Translations under genes and position numbers: made by a program
DNA from: Miltoncostaea sp036826475
Lineage (GTDB): Bacteria > Actinomycetota > Thermoleophilia > Miltoncostaeales > Miltoncostaeaceae
Assembly (NCBI GenBank): GCA_036826475.1
Contig: DAISWG010000005.1
Coordinates: 20,477 to 84,476 of the forward strand
Direction of reading: 5' to 3'
Length of the DNA stretch: 64,000 nt
Part shown: one piece after another, positions 1-8,156 of the stretch
How positions within the stretch are numbered: position 1 is the first letter of the stretch
Layout of the letters: each line of letters starts with the position of its first letter
Notes under the pieces: generated by a model
Databases searched by the model: none
What the model saw: only the letters and a program-made list of their open reading frames with translations
Told to the model about the DNA's origin: nothing

Positions 1-387
1 TATGCGGTCGAGCTGCTCGCCGACGGTGGGGCGGGGGTGGGCTACCTGCTGAAGGACCGGGTCGCCGACCCCGCCGAGTTCGTCGACGCCGTCCGCCGCG
101 TCGCCGGCGGCGGCACCGCGATGGACCCGGAAGTGGTGGCCCAGCTCGTCGCCCGCCGCGGGCCGGCGTCGCCGCTCGCCGGCCTGACCCCGCGGGAGCG
201 GGAGGTGCTCGGCCTCATGGCGGAGGGGCGCTCCAACAGCGCCATCGCGTCGACCCTCGTCGTGACCGACGGGGCCGTCGAGAAGCACATCTCCAACATC
301 TTCGGAAAGCTGGGGCTGGCCCAGGCCGACGGCGGCCATCGCCGCGTCCTGGCCGTTCTGACCTACCTGGGGAGCCCGTCGCCGTAG
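1..387 (+). CDS. NarL/LuxR-type response regulator, C-terminal part
   Basis: The gene enters from the left edge; only its last 128 residues are present. They contain the end of a receiver domain, with the conserved lysine in YLLKD about 18 residues in, followed by a short linker and a LuxR/GerE helix-turn-helix beginning LTPREREVLGLMAEG. The recognition helix lies near GAVEKHISNI. This layout is that of a DNA-binding response regulator phosphorylated by a partner histidine kinase, which would lie further left and is not visible. The phosphoacceptor aspartate is outside the window. A strong hairpin follows the stop codon directly. Confidence 0.9.
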   Translation, partial: YAVELLADGGAGVGYLLKDRVADPAEFVDAVRRVAGGGTAMDPEVVAQLVARRGPASPLAGLTPREREVLGLMAEGRSNSAIASTLVVTDGAVEKHISNIFGKLGLAQADGGHRRVLAVLTYLGSPSP

Positions 388-408
388 GGGGCGCCCGCGG
401 GCGCCCCC
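387..408. terminator. hairpin between convergent genes
   Basis: A perfect 10-bp inverted repeat (GGGGGCGCCC, 2-nt centre, GGGCGCCCCC) starts on the last base of the regulator stop codon and lies between two convergent genes. There is no clear T-tract, so termination efficiency is inferred from position and stem strength. Confidence 0.65.
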
Positions 409-421
409 CGCGGGAGCGGGG

Positions 422-1477
422 TCAGGGCTGGATGGTGTGAAGCGAGCCCACGCCGTCCGTGACGTAGACCAGCCCGCCGCCGACGGCGACGCACTGCACA
501 CCGCCGGGGGTCCCGCCGACCGGCAGGGTGCCCGAGGAGACCGTCTTCAGGTCGGTCTGGTCCAGGCGGAAGAGCGTAGCCGGCGTGTTCGACAGGGCGT
601 CCGCCCGCTGCGCCACCCACACCGCGCCGGCGCCCGCCGCCGTGCACGAGATCCCGATGTCCAGGTCCCCGTTCACGGCGCCCGGCACCAGCCCGGTGGT
701 GGGCGACACCTTGGCGACGCCGCCCTCGTCGTTCGGCGTGGCCGTGGACAGCCAGAGGGCGTTGAGACCGGAGGTGAGCCACACCGACTGGGCGATCCCG
801 CCGGTGAACCCGCTGACCTTGAGCGTCGCCTGGACCGCCAGGCTCGACGGGTTGCGCTTCTGGATCGACGCCTGGTTGGGCGTGACCATCCAGAGCGCGC
901 TGCTCGCGGCGGTGAAGGCCGCCGGGATCGGCCAGGTCTTGATGACGACCTTTCCGCTGTCCGGGTCGATCCGGGCCAGCTTCTGCCACGTCGTCACGCC
1001 CGCGGCCCACACGTACCCGGAGCCGATGCCGAGCGTGTTGGCGCCGTTGATGTTCGTGGCGCTCCCCTGATCGACCGTGGAGCCCAGGTTGACGGTGATC
1101 GGGGAGCCCACCGGGTCGCCGTCGGGCGTCAGCGGGAAGATCTTGGCCTGCGTCTTCGTGGACGTGAGGACCCACACCTTGTTGTAGCCCGCCCGGATGT
1201 CGCGCGGGTTGGGCCCCAGCTTCACCGTCTTCACGGCGTGGGTCGTCGCGTCGACCCGGCTCACGCTGCCGTCGCCGTTGAGGGTCCAGGCGGCGCCGTA
1301 GCCGTAGGTCAGCCGGCCGGGCTTCGACCCGACCTTCGTCGTCGCGACCACGTCGAACGCCGGTGGCGCCTGGTCCGCCTGCGCCCCCGGGGCCGTCCCG
1401 GCCGACGCCCCCGCCGCACCCAGCGCCGCCAGGGCGCCCAGCGCCACCCCGGCGGCGGCCGTCCACACTGATCGCAT
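422..1477 (-). CDS. secreted beta-propeller (YVTN/virginiamycin B lyase-like) protein
   Basis: A 351-residue protein with an N-terminal signal peptide: positively charged start, Ala/Leu/Gly-rich core to about residue 25, then an ASA-type cleavage region. The rest is a series of about 45-residue units, each with a G-G-x-x-W or G-x-x-V-W-x strand and a small-residue turn, as in YVTN or SMP-30/virginiamycin B lyase-like propellers. No catalytic residues could be assigned. The start is the ATG at 1477 because GGGAGGG lies just upstream; an ATG at 1495 is also in frame. It probably acts outside the membrane as a binding or scaffold protein; the ligand is unknown. Confidence 0.75.
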   Translation of the reverse strand: MRSVWTAAAGVALGALAALGAAGASAGTAPGAQADQAPPAFDVVATTKVGSKPGRLTYGYGAAWTLNGDGSVSRVDATTHAVKTVKLGPNPRDIRAGYNKVWVLTSTKTQAKIFPLTPDGDPVGSPITVNLGSTVDQGSATNINGANTLGIGSGYVWAAGVTTWQKLARIDPDSGKVVIKTWPIPAAFTAASSALWMVTPNQASIQKRNPSSLAVQATLKVSGFTGGIAQSVWLTSGLNALWLSTATPNDEGGVAKVSPTTGLVPGAVNGDLDIGISCTAAGAGAVWVAQRADALSNTPATLFRLDQTDLKTVSSGTLPVGGTPGGVQCVAVGGGLVYVTDGVGSLHTIQP

Positions 1478-1589
1478 CGTCCCTCCCGTGCGCATTCCGG
1501 AAGGTGCGACGCTCATACGGGCGGGCGCGTCCGCGCAAGACCCAGAACCGCCGGAATCGCCGGTCAGCGGCTCCGGAGGGCCGGCACGG

Positions 1590-2672
1590 TCATGGGACGC
1601 CGGGTGACGCGGCGGGCGCCGCCACCGCCCCGGCGGCGGCGTGCTGCGCCACCTCCGCCTCCACCCGCTCCCGCCCGATCATGTAGCTCAGCGCCGCGTA
1701 CAGCAGCAGGTCGATCGCCAGGCTGCCGAGCGCGGCGAACTGCGCGTAGTAGAAGGCGAAGACCTCGTACACGAAGATCGAGATGAGCACGGCGCGCATG
1801 AACCACCGGTAGCCGCTGACCCGCGACCGCCGGCGCAGCCGCCAGGCGCCCACCACCACGCAGACGCCGCTCGCGATCGCCGCGATGAGCTGCACGACGT
1901 GGGCGATGTCGGCGTTGCCGGTGTCGCGGTCCAGCCCGGTCGTGTCGGTCTGCACCCGGATCGTGAGCGGCACCTTGGTCAGGAAGTAGGCGGCCGCCAC
2001 CACCACGACCGCGGTCTCGAAGTGGCGCCGCGCCGCCAGCGCCCGGTAGTGGCCGGCGAGCCACGCCCGCGCCACGAAGTAGGGCGACGGGCGGTGCCGG
2101 CCGCGTCCCACCGGGAGGCCGTCGACGTGCTCGCGCAGCACCGCCACGAGTGGGTCGCCCGGGTCGGCGCGGTCCAGCAGGGCGCCGACGCGGTCACGGG
2201 TCTCGACGTCCATGCCGCCGCTGGCGTCGGAGCGCAGCAGCGACAGGGCGTTGGCCAGGGCGTCCTGCGGCGTCATCTCCGACTCCCACCGGCGGACGCG
2301 GGCGAGCGCGACGAACAGGACCATGAACACCGCGTACATCACGGCGACGGCGGGCTCGAAGAAGTAGTTCACGTCGCTCGAGATGAACTTGCCGACCTCG
2401 TCGATGAAGAACCCGAAGCCGACGCCGCCCGCGAACGCCGCGAGCCACGGCGCCGCCGGGTTCATCACGCTGAACAGCACCAGCAGCGCCAGGAACATGA
2501 TGAGCCCGCCGTACAGGACGTGGGCGATGTGCAGGCCCCCGCCGCCCAGCTGCGGGTAGCCGCTCAGCTGGAGGATCAGGCGGATGATCAGCACGGTCGC
2601 GACGGCGGAGACCAGGCTGAGTTCGATCAGCCCCGCCGCGTTCGTGTTTCGCAGGACTGGGAGGCCGCCCAC
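1590..2672 (-). CDS. polytopic membrane protein of unknown function
   Basis: 360 residues with about eight hydrophobic segments: four in the first 130 residues, then a soluble loop of about 110 residues, then four more before an Ala-rich tail. The segment GVGFGFFIDEVGKFI in the third helix region carries acidic and lysine residues inside a membrane stretch and is the most distinctive motif. The start is taken at GTG 2672; no Shine-Dalgarno is visible. It lies 35 nt downstream of the NlpC/P60 gene on the same strand, so the two may be co-transcribed. I do not recognise the family; a transport or sensing role would be speculation. Confidence 0.7.
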   Translation of the reverse strand: MGGLPVLRNTNAAGLIELSLVSAVATVLIIRLILQLSGYPQLGGGGLHIAHVLYGGLIMFLALLVLFSVMNPAAPWLAAFAGGVGFGFFIDEVGKFISSDVNYFFEPAVAVMYAVFMVLFVALARVRRWESEMTPQDALANALSLLRSDASGGMDVETRDRVGALLDRADPGDPLVAVLREHVDGLPVGRGRHRPSPYFVARAWLAGHYRALAARRHFETAVVVVAAAYFLTKVPLTIRVQTDTTGLDRDTGNADIAHVVQLIAAIASGVCVVVGAWRLRRRSRVSGYRWFMRAVLISIFVYEVFAFYYAQFAALGSLAIDLLLYAALSYMIGRERVEAEVAQHAAAGAVAAPAASPGVP

Positions 2673-2707
2673 GGGGGATGCCCCTAGACGGCGGGACCCG
2701 GCGGGCG

Positions 2708-3880
2708 CTACGCGCCAAGCTGCGCCACCCGCCGGGCCCAGGCCGTGGCCGACGGCCAGTAGGTGGGGAGCCAGCTGATCGACACCCCGCCTCGCGAGCC
2801 GGAGGAGTGGATCATCCACCCGCCGCCGAGGGCGATGCCGGTGTGCGAGATCGACCCGCGCGGGCTGGTGGGGCCCTTCGGCCCGAAGAACACCAGGTCG
2901 CCGGGCAGCGCCGCGTCGGCGGCCTCGCGCTCGGCGGGGCGCTCCCACGCCATCGCGTCGGCGGTCCGGCCCAGCAGGCCGCTGCCGAGGCTCATCTGGC
3001 TGGGGCCGGCGCTGCCCTTGAACGCCCACCACACCAGGCCCGAGCAGTCGAAGCCGCCGTGCGCCTGGACGCCCCACGGGGAGCGGACGCCGGGCCAGTC
3101 GCCGGCCCACACGTAGGGCTGGCCGACCTGCGACACCGCCGCCTGCACCACGGCGAGGCGCTGCGCGCTCATGGCGGGCAGGCGGATGTCGCGGTAGCGG
3201 GCGAGGCCCGCCCTCTGCCACGAGGAGACCCCGCGCGCGCGGTCCGCCATGTACGCCAGGTCGGCCAGCCGCAGGGGCTGCCCCTTGGCGCGCTCGCGGC
3301 CGTCCTGGGACGCCGGCTGGTTGTAGACCAGGCCCAGCTCGCGGGCGAGCACCTCGCTGCCGGCGAAGCGCGGCATCCGCAGCACGCCCCCGCCGTCGAC
3401 GGCGATGCGGGCGATGCCGCGCCGCTCGGCCTCCAGGCCCAGGGCCCGCACCACCAGCAGGTGGCTCTGCCACGCCGTCGCGGGGGCGGCGGGGTTCGCG
3501 CTCGCCGGGCGGGTGCCGGTGATCGCGCCGAGCGCCCGGTCCAGGTCGCCGCGGGGGGCGTCCCGCGACAGGTCGTCGCCCGCCAGCTCCGGCCATGCGC
3601 CGGCCGCGGCGAGCCGCTTCGCCGCCGGGGCGGCCCAGGCGGCCTGGGACGCGGGGGTCGCCGGCGTGGCGGGTGTCGCTGGCACGGANNNNNNNNNNGA
3701 CGTCGACGCGCTCACCGCTGAGCTCACCTCCGCCGGGGTCGCCGGCGTGACCGGAACCGCCGGCGGAGGGGCCGGTACGGTGGCCGCCGGGGCGGGCGGC
3801 TGCGACGCCGCCGCCGCCGCGCCGGCGCCCCACAGGAGGCCGAGCGCGGCGGCGATGGGCAGGAGGAGACGTCGCGTCAC
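2708..3880 (-). CDS. NlpC/P60 peptidoglycan endopeptidase, secreted
   Basis: About 390 residues, with four undetermined codons at an assembly gap. Signal peptide from GTG 3880 (VTRRLLLPIAAALGLL), supported by AGGGACAGG just upstream. A Pro/Ala/Thr-rich linker follows, then a helical region, then a C-terminal NlpC/P60 domain. The catalytic cysteine is in FDCSGLVWW and the histidine in SISHTGIAL, with a further His in WMIHSSG. The domain normally cleaves the gamma-D-Glu to diamino acid bond of cell-wall stem peptides. The gap lies inside the low-complexity linker, so the linker length is uncertain, but both sides are in the same frame. Confidence 0.88.
   Translation of the reverse strand: MTRRLLLPIAAALGLLWGAGAAAAASQPPAPAATVPAPPPAVPVTPATPAEVSSAVSASTXXXXSVPATPATPATPASQAAWAAPAAKRLAAAGAWPELAGDDLSRDAPRGDLDRALGAITGTRPASANPAAPATAWQSHLLVVRALGLEAERRGIARIAVDGGGVLRMPRFAGSEVLARELGLVYNQPASQDGRERAKGQPLRLADLAYMADRARGVSSWQRAGLARYRDIRLPAMSAQRLAVVQAAVSQVGQPYVWAGDWPGVRSPWGVQAHGGFDCSGLVWWAFKGSAGPSQMSLGSGLLGRTADAMAWERPAEREAADAALPGDLVFFGPKGPTSPRGSISHTGIALGGGWMIHSSGSRGGVSISWLPTYWPSATAWARRVAQLGA
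3689..3698. other. assembly gap (10 N)
   Basis: Ten undetermined bases flanked on both sides by similar GTCGCCGGCGT-type sequence encoding the Ala/Pro/Thr linker of the NlpC/P60 protein. The repeats probably caused the break. The placeholder keeps the reading frame, so the true missing length is probably 1 modulo 3. Confidence 0.98.
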
Positions 3881-3985
3881 CCTGTCCCTGTCGGCGGGTG
3901 GGGCGCCGGTCTTCACCATCCCGGTCGCCACCGGACCGTCCTGTGCCACTCTCTGCACGGAGCGTTTCACGAGGGAGGGATGGGG

Positions 3986-4387
3986 ATGGCCGACGACCAC
4001 ACGCGCGACGCCGAGTACCGGGAGCGTCTCACGCCCGAGCAGTACGCGGTGACCCGCGAGGGCGCGACGGAGCGCGCGTTCACCGGCCGGTACTGGGACC
4101 ATCACGCCGACGGCGTCTACACCTGCGTCTGCTGCGGGGAGCCGCTGTTCGACTCGGAGACCAAGTTCGAGTCGGGCACCGGCTGGCCCAGCTTCACCGG
4201 CCCGGCGACCGAGTCGGGGGTCGAGGGGCGCACCGACAACAGCCACGGAATGGTGCGCACCGAGGTGGTCTGCCGCAGCTGCGGCGCCCACCTGGGCCAC
4301 GTGTTCCCCGACGGGCCGGCGCCGTCGGGCCTGCGTTTCTGTATCAACTCGGCGTCCCTCGATTTCGAGGACCGGGAGCAGGGCTAG
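3986..4387 (+). CDS. msrB: peptide-methionine (R)-S-oxide reductase MsrB
   Basis: 133 residues covering the whole MsrB fold. It has SGTGWPSF, two zinc-binding pairs (CVCC and CRSC), and the catalytic selenocysteine-equivalent Cys in RFCINSASL. The enzyme reduces the R epimer of methionine sulfoxide in proteins, normally recycled by thioredoxin. Two ATGs are close together (3980 and 3986). The second is preferred because GGGAGGG at 3973-3979 then sits about 7 nt upstream. The GH3 gene begins 5 nt after the stop, so the two are probably one transcript. No signal peptide, so cytoplasmic. Confidence 0.95.
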   Translation: MADDHTRDAEYRERLTPEQYAVTREGATERAFTGRYWDHHADGVYTCVCCGEPLFDSETKFESGTGWPSFTGPATESGVEGRTDNSHGMVRTEVVCRSCGAHLGHVFPDGPAPSGLRFCINSASLDFEDREQG

Positions 4388-4392
4388 GGGCG

Positions 4393-5475
4393 GTGGCCTC
4401 CGCGCTGCTCGGCGGGCTCGTCGCGCTGGTGGTGGCCGGCGCCCCCGCGCCGCCGCCCGCCGCGGCGCCGGCGCCCACGGCGGCGGCGCTCACCCCCGCG
4501 CAGCTCGCCGGGCAGCGGATGGTCTACGGCTTCCCCGGCACCGTCCCGCCGCCCGACCTGGTGCGGCGCATCCGCCGGGGCGAGGCGGGGGCGGTGATCC
4601 TGCTGGCCCCCAACGTGCCGTCTCCGGCCGCGGCGCGGGCGCTGACCCGGCGCCTGCAGGCCATCCCGCGGCCCGCCGCGGTGGACGTGCCGCTGCTGGT
4701 GATGATCGACCAGGAGGGCGGGCTGGTGCGGCGCCTGGACGGCCCCCCGTCGCGCAGCGCCGCCGAGATGGGCCGGGACGGGCCCCGCGCGGCGCGCGCC
4801 GCGGGCCGGGCCACGGGGCGGCTGCTCGCCGGGGCGGGCGTGAACGTCGACCTGGCGCCCGTCGCCGACGTCGCGCGCCCCGGCTCGTTCCTGGAGGCCA
4901 CCGGCCGCACCTTCGGCCGCTCCCCCGGCCGGGTCGCCGGTGCCGCCGTGGCGTTCTCGGCGGGCCTGCGCGACGCGGGGGTGATCCCGGCGGCCAAGCA
5001 CTTCCCGGGCCTCGGCTCCGCGACCCGCTCCACCGACGAGGCGCCCGCGCGGCTGGCGGTGGGCGCGGACGAGCTGCGGCGGGTCGACCTGCCGCCGTTC
5101 CGGGCGCTCGTGGCCCACGGGGTGCCCCTGGTGATGCTCGGCACCGCCACCTACCCGTCCCTCGACCCGGCCCGGCCGGCGGCCCTGTCGCGCCGGGTCG
5201 CGACGGACCTGCTGCGCGGGGACCTCGGCTTCCGGGGCGTCACGGTCACCGACGCGCTCGACACCCCGGCCCTGGCCCCGAGCGGCGGCGCCGGGGCGGT
5301 GGCCGTGCGGGCGGCCGGCGCCGGCAGCGACATGCTGCTGCACACCGGCTACGAGGCCGGCACGGCGTCGGCGGCGGCGCTGGCCCGGGCCGTGCGCACC
5401 GGCGCGGTCCCGCGCGCCGAGGCCGAGGCGGCGGTCGACCGGATCCTGGCGCTCCGATCAGACGTGGGAGCCTGA
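4393..5475 (+). CDS. glycoside hydrolase family 3 (NagZ-like beta-N-acetylhexosaminidase), exported
   Basis: 360 residues. The N-terminus is a hydrophobic signal sequence or anchor followed by a Pro/Ala linker. The GH3 TIM barrel follows with IDQEGG, VDLAPVADV and the KHFPGLG signature. The nucleophile aspartate is likely the one in VTVTDALD. NagZ enzymes have KHFPGHG and a DSH-type acid/base dyad; here the signature His is Leu and the dyad region reads STDEAP, so the acid/base machinery differs. The family removes N-acetylglucosamine from cell-wall fragments. Start GTG 4393 is chosen for the preceding AGGGG and the signal-like sequence. Tightly coupled behind msrB. Confidence 0.85.
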   Translation: MASALLGGLVALVVAGAPAPPPAAAPAPTAAALTPAQLAGQRMVYGFPGTVPPPDLVRRIRRGEAGAVILLAPNVPSPAAARALTRRLQAIPRPAAVDVPLLVMIDQEGGLVRRLDGPPSRSAAEMGRDGPRAARAAGRATGRLLAGAGVNVDLAPVADVARPGSFLEATGRTFGRSPGRVAGAAVAFSAGLRDAGVIPAAKHFPGLGSATRSTDEAPARLAVGADELRRVDLPPFRALVAHGVPLVMLGTATYPSLDPARPAALSRRVATDLLRGDLGFRGVTVTDALDTPALAPSGGAGAVAVRAAGAGSDMLLHTGYEAGTASAAALARAVRTGAVPRAEAEAAVDRILALRSDVGA

Positions 5476-5631
5476 TTCCGCCGTATCTCGCGGCGCGGAT
5501 GAACGAGATCGCATGCGCGACGCGCGATCCGGGCGCCGCGAAGGGCGCTGCCCTGCGCCGGACGCCCCGATCCCGCCTCCCGCGGGCGCTCTCGTCCCCC
5601 GCATCCACGATCTCCGCCGGCCTCAGGCTCC

Positions 5632-5637
5632 TATAGT
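5632..5637 (+). promoter_or_regulatory. -10 element (TATAGT) for leaderless moeA
   Basis: TATAGT ends 7 nt before GTG 5645 and no Shine-Dalgarno lies between, which fits transcription starting at or next to the start codon. Confidence 0.55.
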
Positions 5638-5644
5638 CCGGCGG

Positions 5645-6832
5645 GTGGCGCACCACGACCACGGCCTGAGCTTCGACGAGGCGCGCACGGCGATGCGCGC
5701 GCGGGCGGTCGATCCGCCGAACGAGCCGGTCGCGCTCGACGCGCTGGCGGGGCGGGTGCTTGCCGAGCACGTGCGGGCGCGCACCGACCATCCGGCCTTC
5801 ACCAACTCGGCGATGGACGGCTTCGCGGTGCGGGCCGCCGACGTCGCCGGCGGGGCGAGGGTGCGGCTGGTGGGCGAGAGCCGGGCCGGGTTCCCGTTCG
5901 ACGGCGCGCTGGGGCCGGGCGAGGCGGTGCGCATCTCGACGGGGGCCGAGGTGCCGGAGGGCGCCGACGCGATCCTGCGCAAGGAGGACGCCGACGACCG
6001 CGGCGACGCCGTCGCCGCCACCGTGCCGCCCCCGGCGGGCATGTCGCTGCGCCGCCGCGGCGAGGACATCCGCGAGGGGCAGGTGCTGCTGCCCGCCGGC
6101 CACCGGTTGGCGCCCCACGAGGTGGGGGTCGTCGCGGCCGCCGGCCACGCGGTGGTGTCATGCGTGCGGCGCCCGCGGGTGGTGGTGCTCGGCAGCGGCG
6201 ACGAGCTGGTGCAGCCGGGGGGACGGCCCGGGCCAGGCCAGGTGTTCGACTCCAACCGCCACGGGATCGCCGCCCAGGCGCGCGCGGCGGGGGCCGAGGT
6301 GGTGCGGCTTGTGCTGGTGCCCGACGACCGCGCCGCCACCCAGGCGGCGCTGGCCGAGGCCCTCGACGGGGACCGCCCCGACGTGCTCGTGACCATCGGC
6401 GGCGTCTCCGTGGGTCGCCACGACCACCTGCGGCCCGCCCTCGAGGCCTGCGGGGTCGCCCAGGTCTTCTTCGGCGCGGCGATCCGACCCGGCCACCCGC
6501 TGTGGCTGGGCGAGCGCGGCGACCAGCGCGTGCTGGGGCTCCCGGGCAACCCGGTGTCGTCGGCCGTGTGCTTCCACGCCTTCGGCCGCGAGCTGCTGGG
6601 GCTGACCGACGACTGGGACGTGCGGATGCCGCTCGCGTCGGCCCACGCCAAGGACACGCCCCGCACCGAGATCATCCGCTGCCGCGAGATGGACGGCGCC
6701 CTGCATCCGCTGCCGCGACAGGGCTCGCACGCGATCACCTCGCTCGCCTCCGCCTCCCACCTGGCGGTGATCCCCGCCGAGAACCTGGAGACCCCGGCCG
6801 GGGCGCTTCTCAGGACCTCCCGCCTGGTCTGA
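5645..6832 (+). CDS. moeA: molybdopterin molybdenumtransferase MoeA
   Basis: 395 residues matching MoeA along its length. It has NSAMDGFAV in domain 3, ISTGAEVPEGAD, the GSGDEL motif of the MPT-binding domain, and the GGVSVGRHDH signature, with a C-terminal beta domain. The enzyme inserts molybdate into adenylylated molybdopterin to give molybdenum cofactor in the cytoplasm. Start GTG 5645 is chosen because the family begins here (LSFDEA near residue 10) and a -10 box lies 7 nt upstream. No other cofactor-biosynthesis gene is nearby. The 169-nt gap upstream shows no other feature. Confidence 0.93.
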   Translation: MAHHDHGLSFDEARTAMRARAVDPPNEPVALDALAGRVLAEHVRARTDHPAFTNSAMDGFAVRAADVAGGARVRLVGESRAGFPFDGALGPGEAVRISTGAEVPEGADAILRKEDADDRGDAVAATVPPPAGMSLRRRGEDIREGQVLLPAGHRLAPHEVGVVAAAGHAVVSCVRRPRVVVLGSGDELVQPGGRPGPGQVFDSNRHGIAAQARAAGAEVVRLVLVPDDRAATQAALAEALDGDRPDVLVTIGGVSVGRHDHLRPALEACGVAQVFFGAAIRPGHPLWLGERGDQRVLGLPGNPVSSAVCFHAFGRELLGLTDDWDVRMPLASAHAKDTPRTEIIRCREMDGALHPLPRQGSHAITSLASASHLAVIPAENLETPAGALLRTSRLV

Positions 6833-6921
6833 GGTCCCGCTCGCGGGGCAGGCGCCGTTCCTGGTCCGCAGGGCGTGGGTGCAATTGGGGGCCGCAGGGT
6901 CTCAACTGGCGCGCCGGGCAA

Positions 6922-6936
6922 CCCTTCATTGAAGGG
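6922..6936. terminator. small hairpin downstream of moeA
   Basis: CCCTTC-ATT-GAAGGG, a perfect 6-bp stem with a tight loop, about 90 nt after the moeA stop. A terminator role is inferred from position only. Confidence 0.4.
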
Positions 6937-7080
6937 GGCTCGGGCGGGGTCGCGGTCTCGTCGTCTGCGGAGGGCCGCCATGCGGAAGGCCCTGCCAGGC
7001 CCCGTGCGCAATTGCGACCGCGGAGCCTCGGTTGGCTCGCGACACCAGGAGTGGCGCCGGACGAAACCGCCGCCGCCGGC

Positions 7081-7107
7081 CCATCCCCCGGGGCGCCGCG
7101 GGGATGG
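7081..7107. terminator. hairpin downstream of the DHH phosphoesterase gene
   Basis: CCATCCCC and GGGGATGG form an 8-bp stem around an 11-nt GC-rich loop, 16 nt past the stop codon of the minus-strand gene. A likely terminator between convergent genes. Confidence 0.55.
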
Positions 7108-7122
7108 CCCGCCGGGAGGGGC

Positions 7123-8058
7123 TCAGACGGCGACCGGGGAGGAGCCGACCGCCTCGATCACCTCGGCGAGCACGGCCTCCGCGCGGTCGTGCGGCACCTG
7201 GCAGGTGCCGGCGGCGCGGTGGCCGCCGCCGCCGTGGCGGAGCATCTCGGCGCCGATGTCGGCCGACGAGCTGCGGTCGATGATCGACCGGCCGACGGCG
7301 AGGACCGTGTTGCGGCCCTCCTTGCCCGGGATCACGTGCACCGAGACGCGGGCCTCGGGGTACAGCGCGTAGACCATGAAGCGGTTGCCGGCGTGGATCA
7401 CGTCCTCGCCGCGCAGGTCCACCACCACCACGTCGCCGTGCAGGGTCGACACGCGCCGCAGCTGCGCGACGAACAGGTCGCGCTGCTCGCGGTACAGCAC
7501 CACGCGCTCCGCCACGTCCGGCAGCGCCAGGATCTCCTCCACCGACTCGTGCCGGATGCACGCCTCGATGAGGTCCATCATCAGCTCGTAGTTGGAGATC
7601 CGGAAGTCGCGGAAGCGGCCCAGGCCGGTGCGGCTGTCCATGATGAAGTTGAGCAGCGTCCAGCCCTGCGGGTCCAGGATGTCGTTGGGCGCGTAGGCCG
7701 CCGAGTCGGCCTGGTCGACGGCCACCAGAAGCTCCTCCGACACCTGCGGGAACCGCTCCGCCCCGCCGAAGTGGTCGTAGACGACGCGGGCGGCCGACGG
7801 CGCATCCGGGTCGATCACGTGGTTCGCCGCGCCCGCGCCCACCCGGATGCCCTCCGAGTGGTGGTGGTCGAAGACCATCGCGGCGCCCGCCGCGTAGGGC
7901 AGGTTGGTCAGGATGTCGCGCCCGGTGATCTCGACGACCCCGTCCTGCACGTCCTTCGGGTGGACGAACGCGATGTCGTCGATCAGGTCGAGATGACGCA
8001 GGAGGACGGCGCACACCAGGCCGTCGAAGTCGCTGCGGGTGACCAGGCGGTGCATCAC
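7123..8058 (-). CDS. DHH/DHHA1 family phosphoesterase (exopolyphosphatase/oligoribonuclease-like)
   Basis: 311 residues. The N-terminal DHH domain has RSDFDGLVCA and the metal-binding VFDHHHSE, and later VAVDQADSA. The C-terminal DHHA1 substrate-binding domain ends with GGGGHRAAGTC. These enzymes are Mn-dependent phosphoesterases acting on short RNA, cyclic-dinucleotide products or polyphosphate; the substrate cannot be read from sequence. Start at GTG 8058 or ATG 8055 (adjacent codons), both behind AGGA. It is the last gene of a minus-strand run that begins with the dehydrogenase at 9807. Confidence 0.85.
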   Translation of the reverse strand: MMHRLVTRSDFDGLVCAVLLRHLDLIDDIAFVHPKDVQDGVVEITGRDILTNLPYAAGAAMVFDHHHSEGIRVGAGAANHVIDPDAPSAARVVYDHFGGAERFPQVSEELLVAVDQADSAAYAPNDILDPQGWTLLNFIMDSRTGLGRFRDFRISNYELMMDLIEACIRHESVEEILALPDVAERVVLYREQRDLFVAQLRRVSTLHGDVVVVDLRGEDVIHAGNRFMVYALYPEARVSVHVIPGKEGRNTVLAVGRSIIDRSSSADIGAEMLRHGGGGHRAAGTCQVPHDRAEAVLAEVIEAVGSSPVAV

Positions 8059-8156
8059 GGCGGGGTTCCTCCTCGGGGCGGCCGCCGGCCCCTCCGGCGA
8101 TCCGGTCTGTCATCGGCCGCCGGCGGCCCGGCATGAGGGGCCGGGCGCGCCCCGTA

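Larger units (their letters stand above)
6833..7122. other. 290-nt convergent intergenic region
   Basis: Non-coding space between moeA (+) and the DHH phosphoesterase gene (-). It contains two hairpins (listed separately) and two TGCAATTG/GCAATTG copies about 120 nt apart. No protein-like frame with family similarity was seen. Confidence 0.5.
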
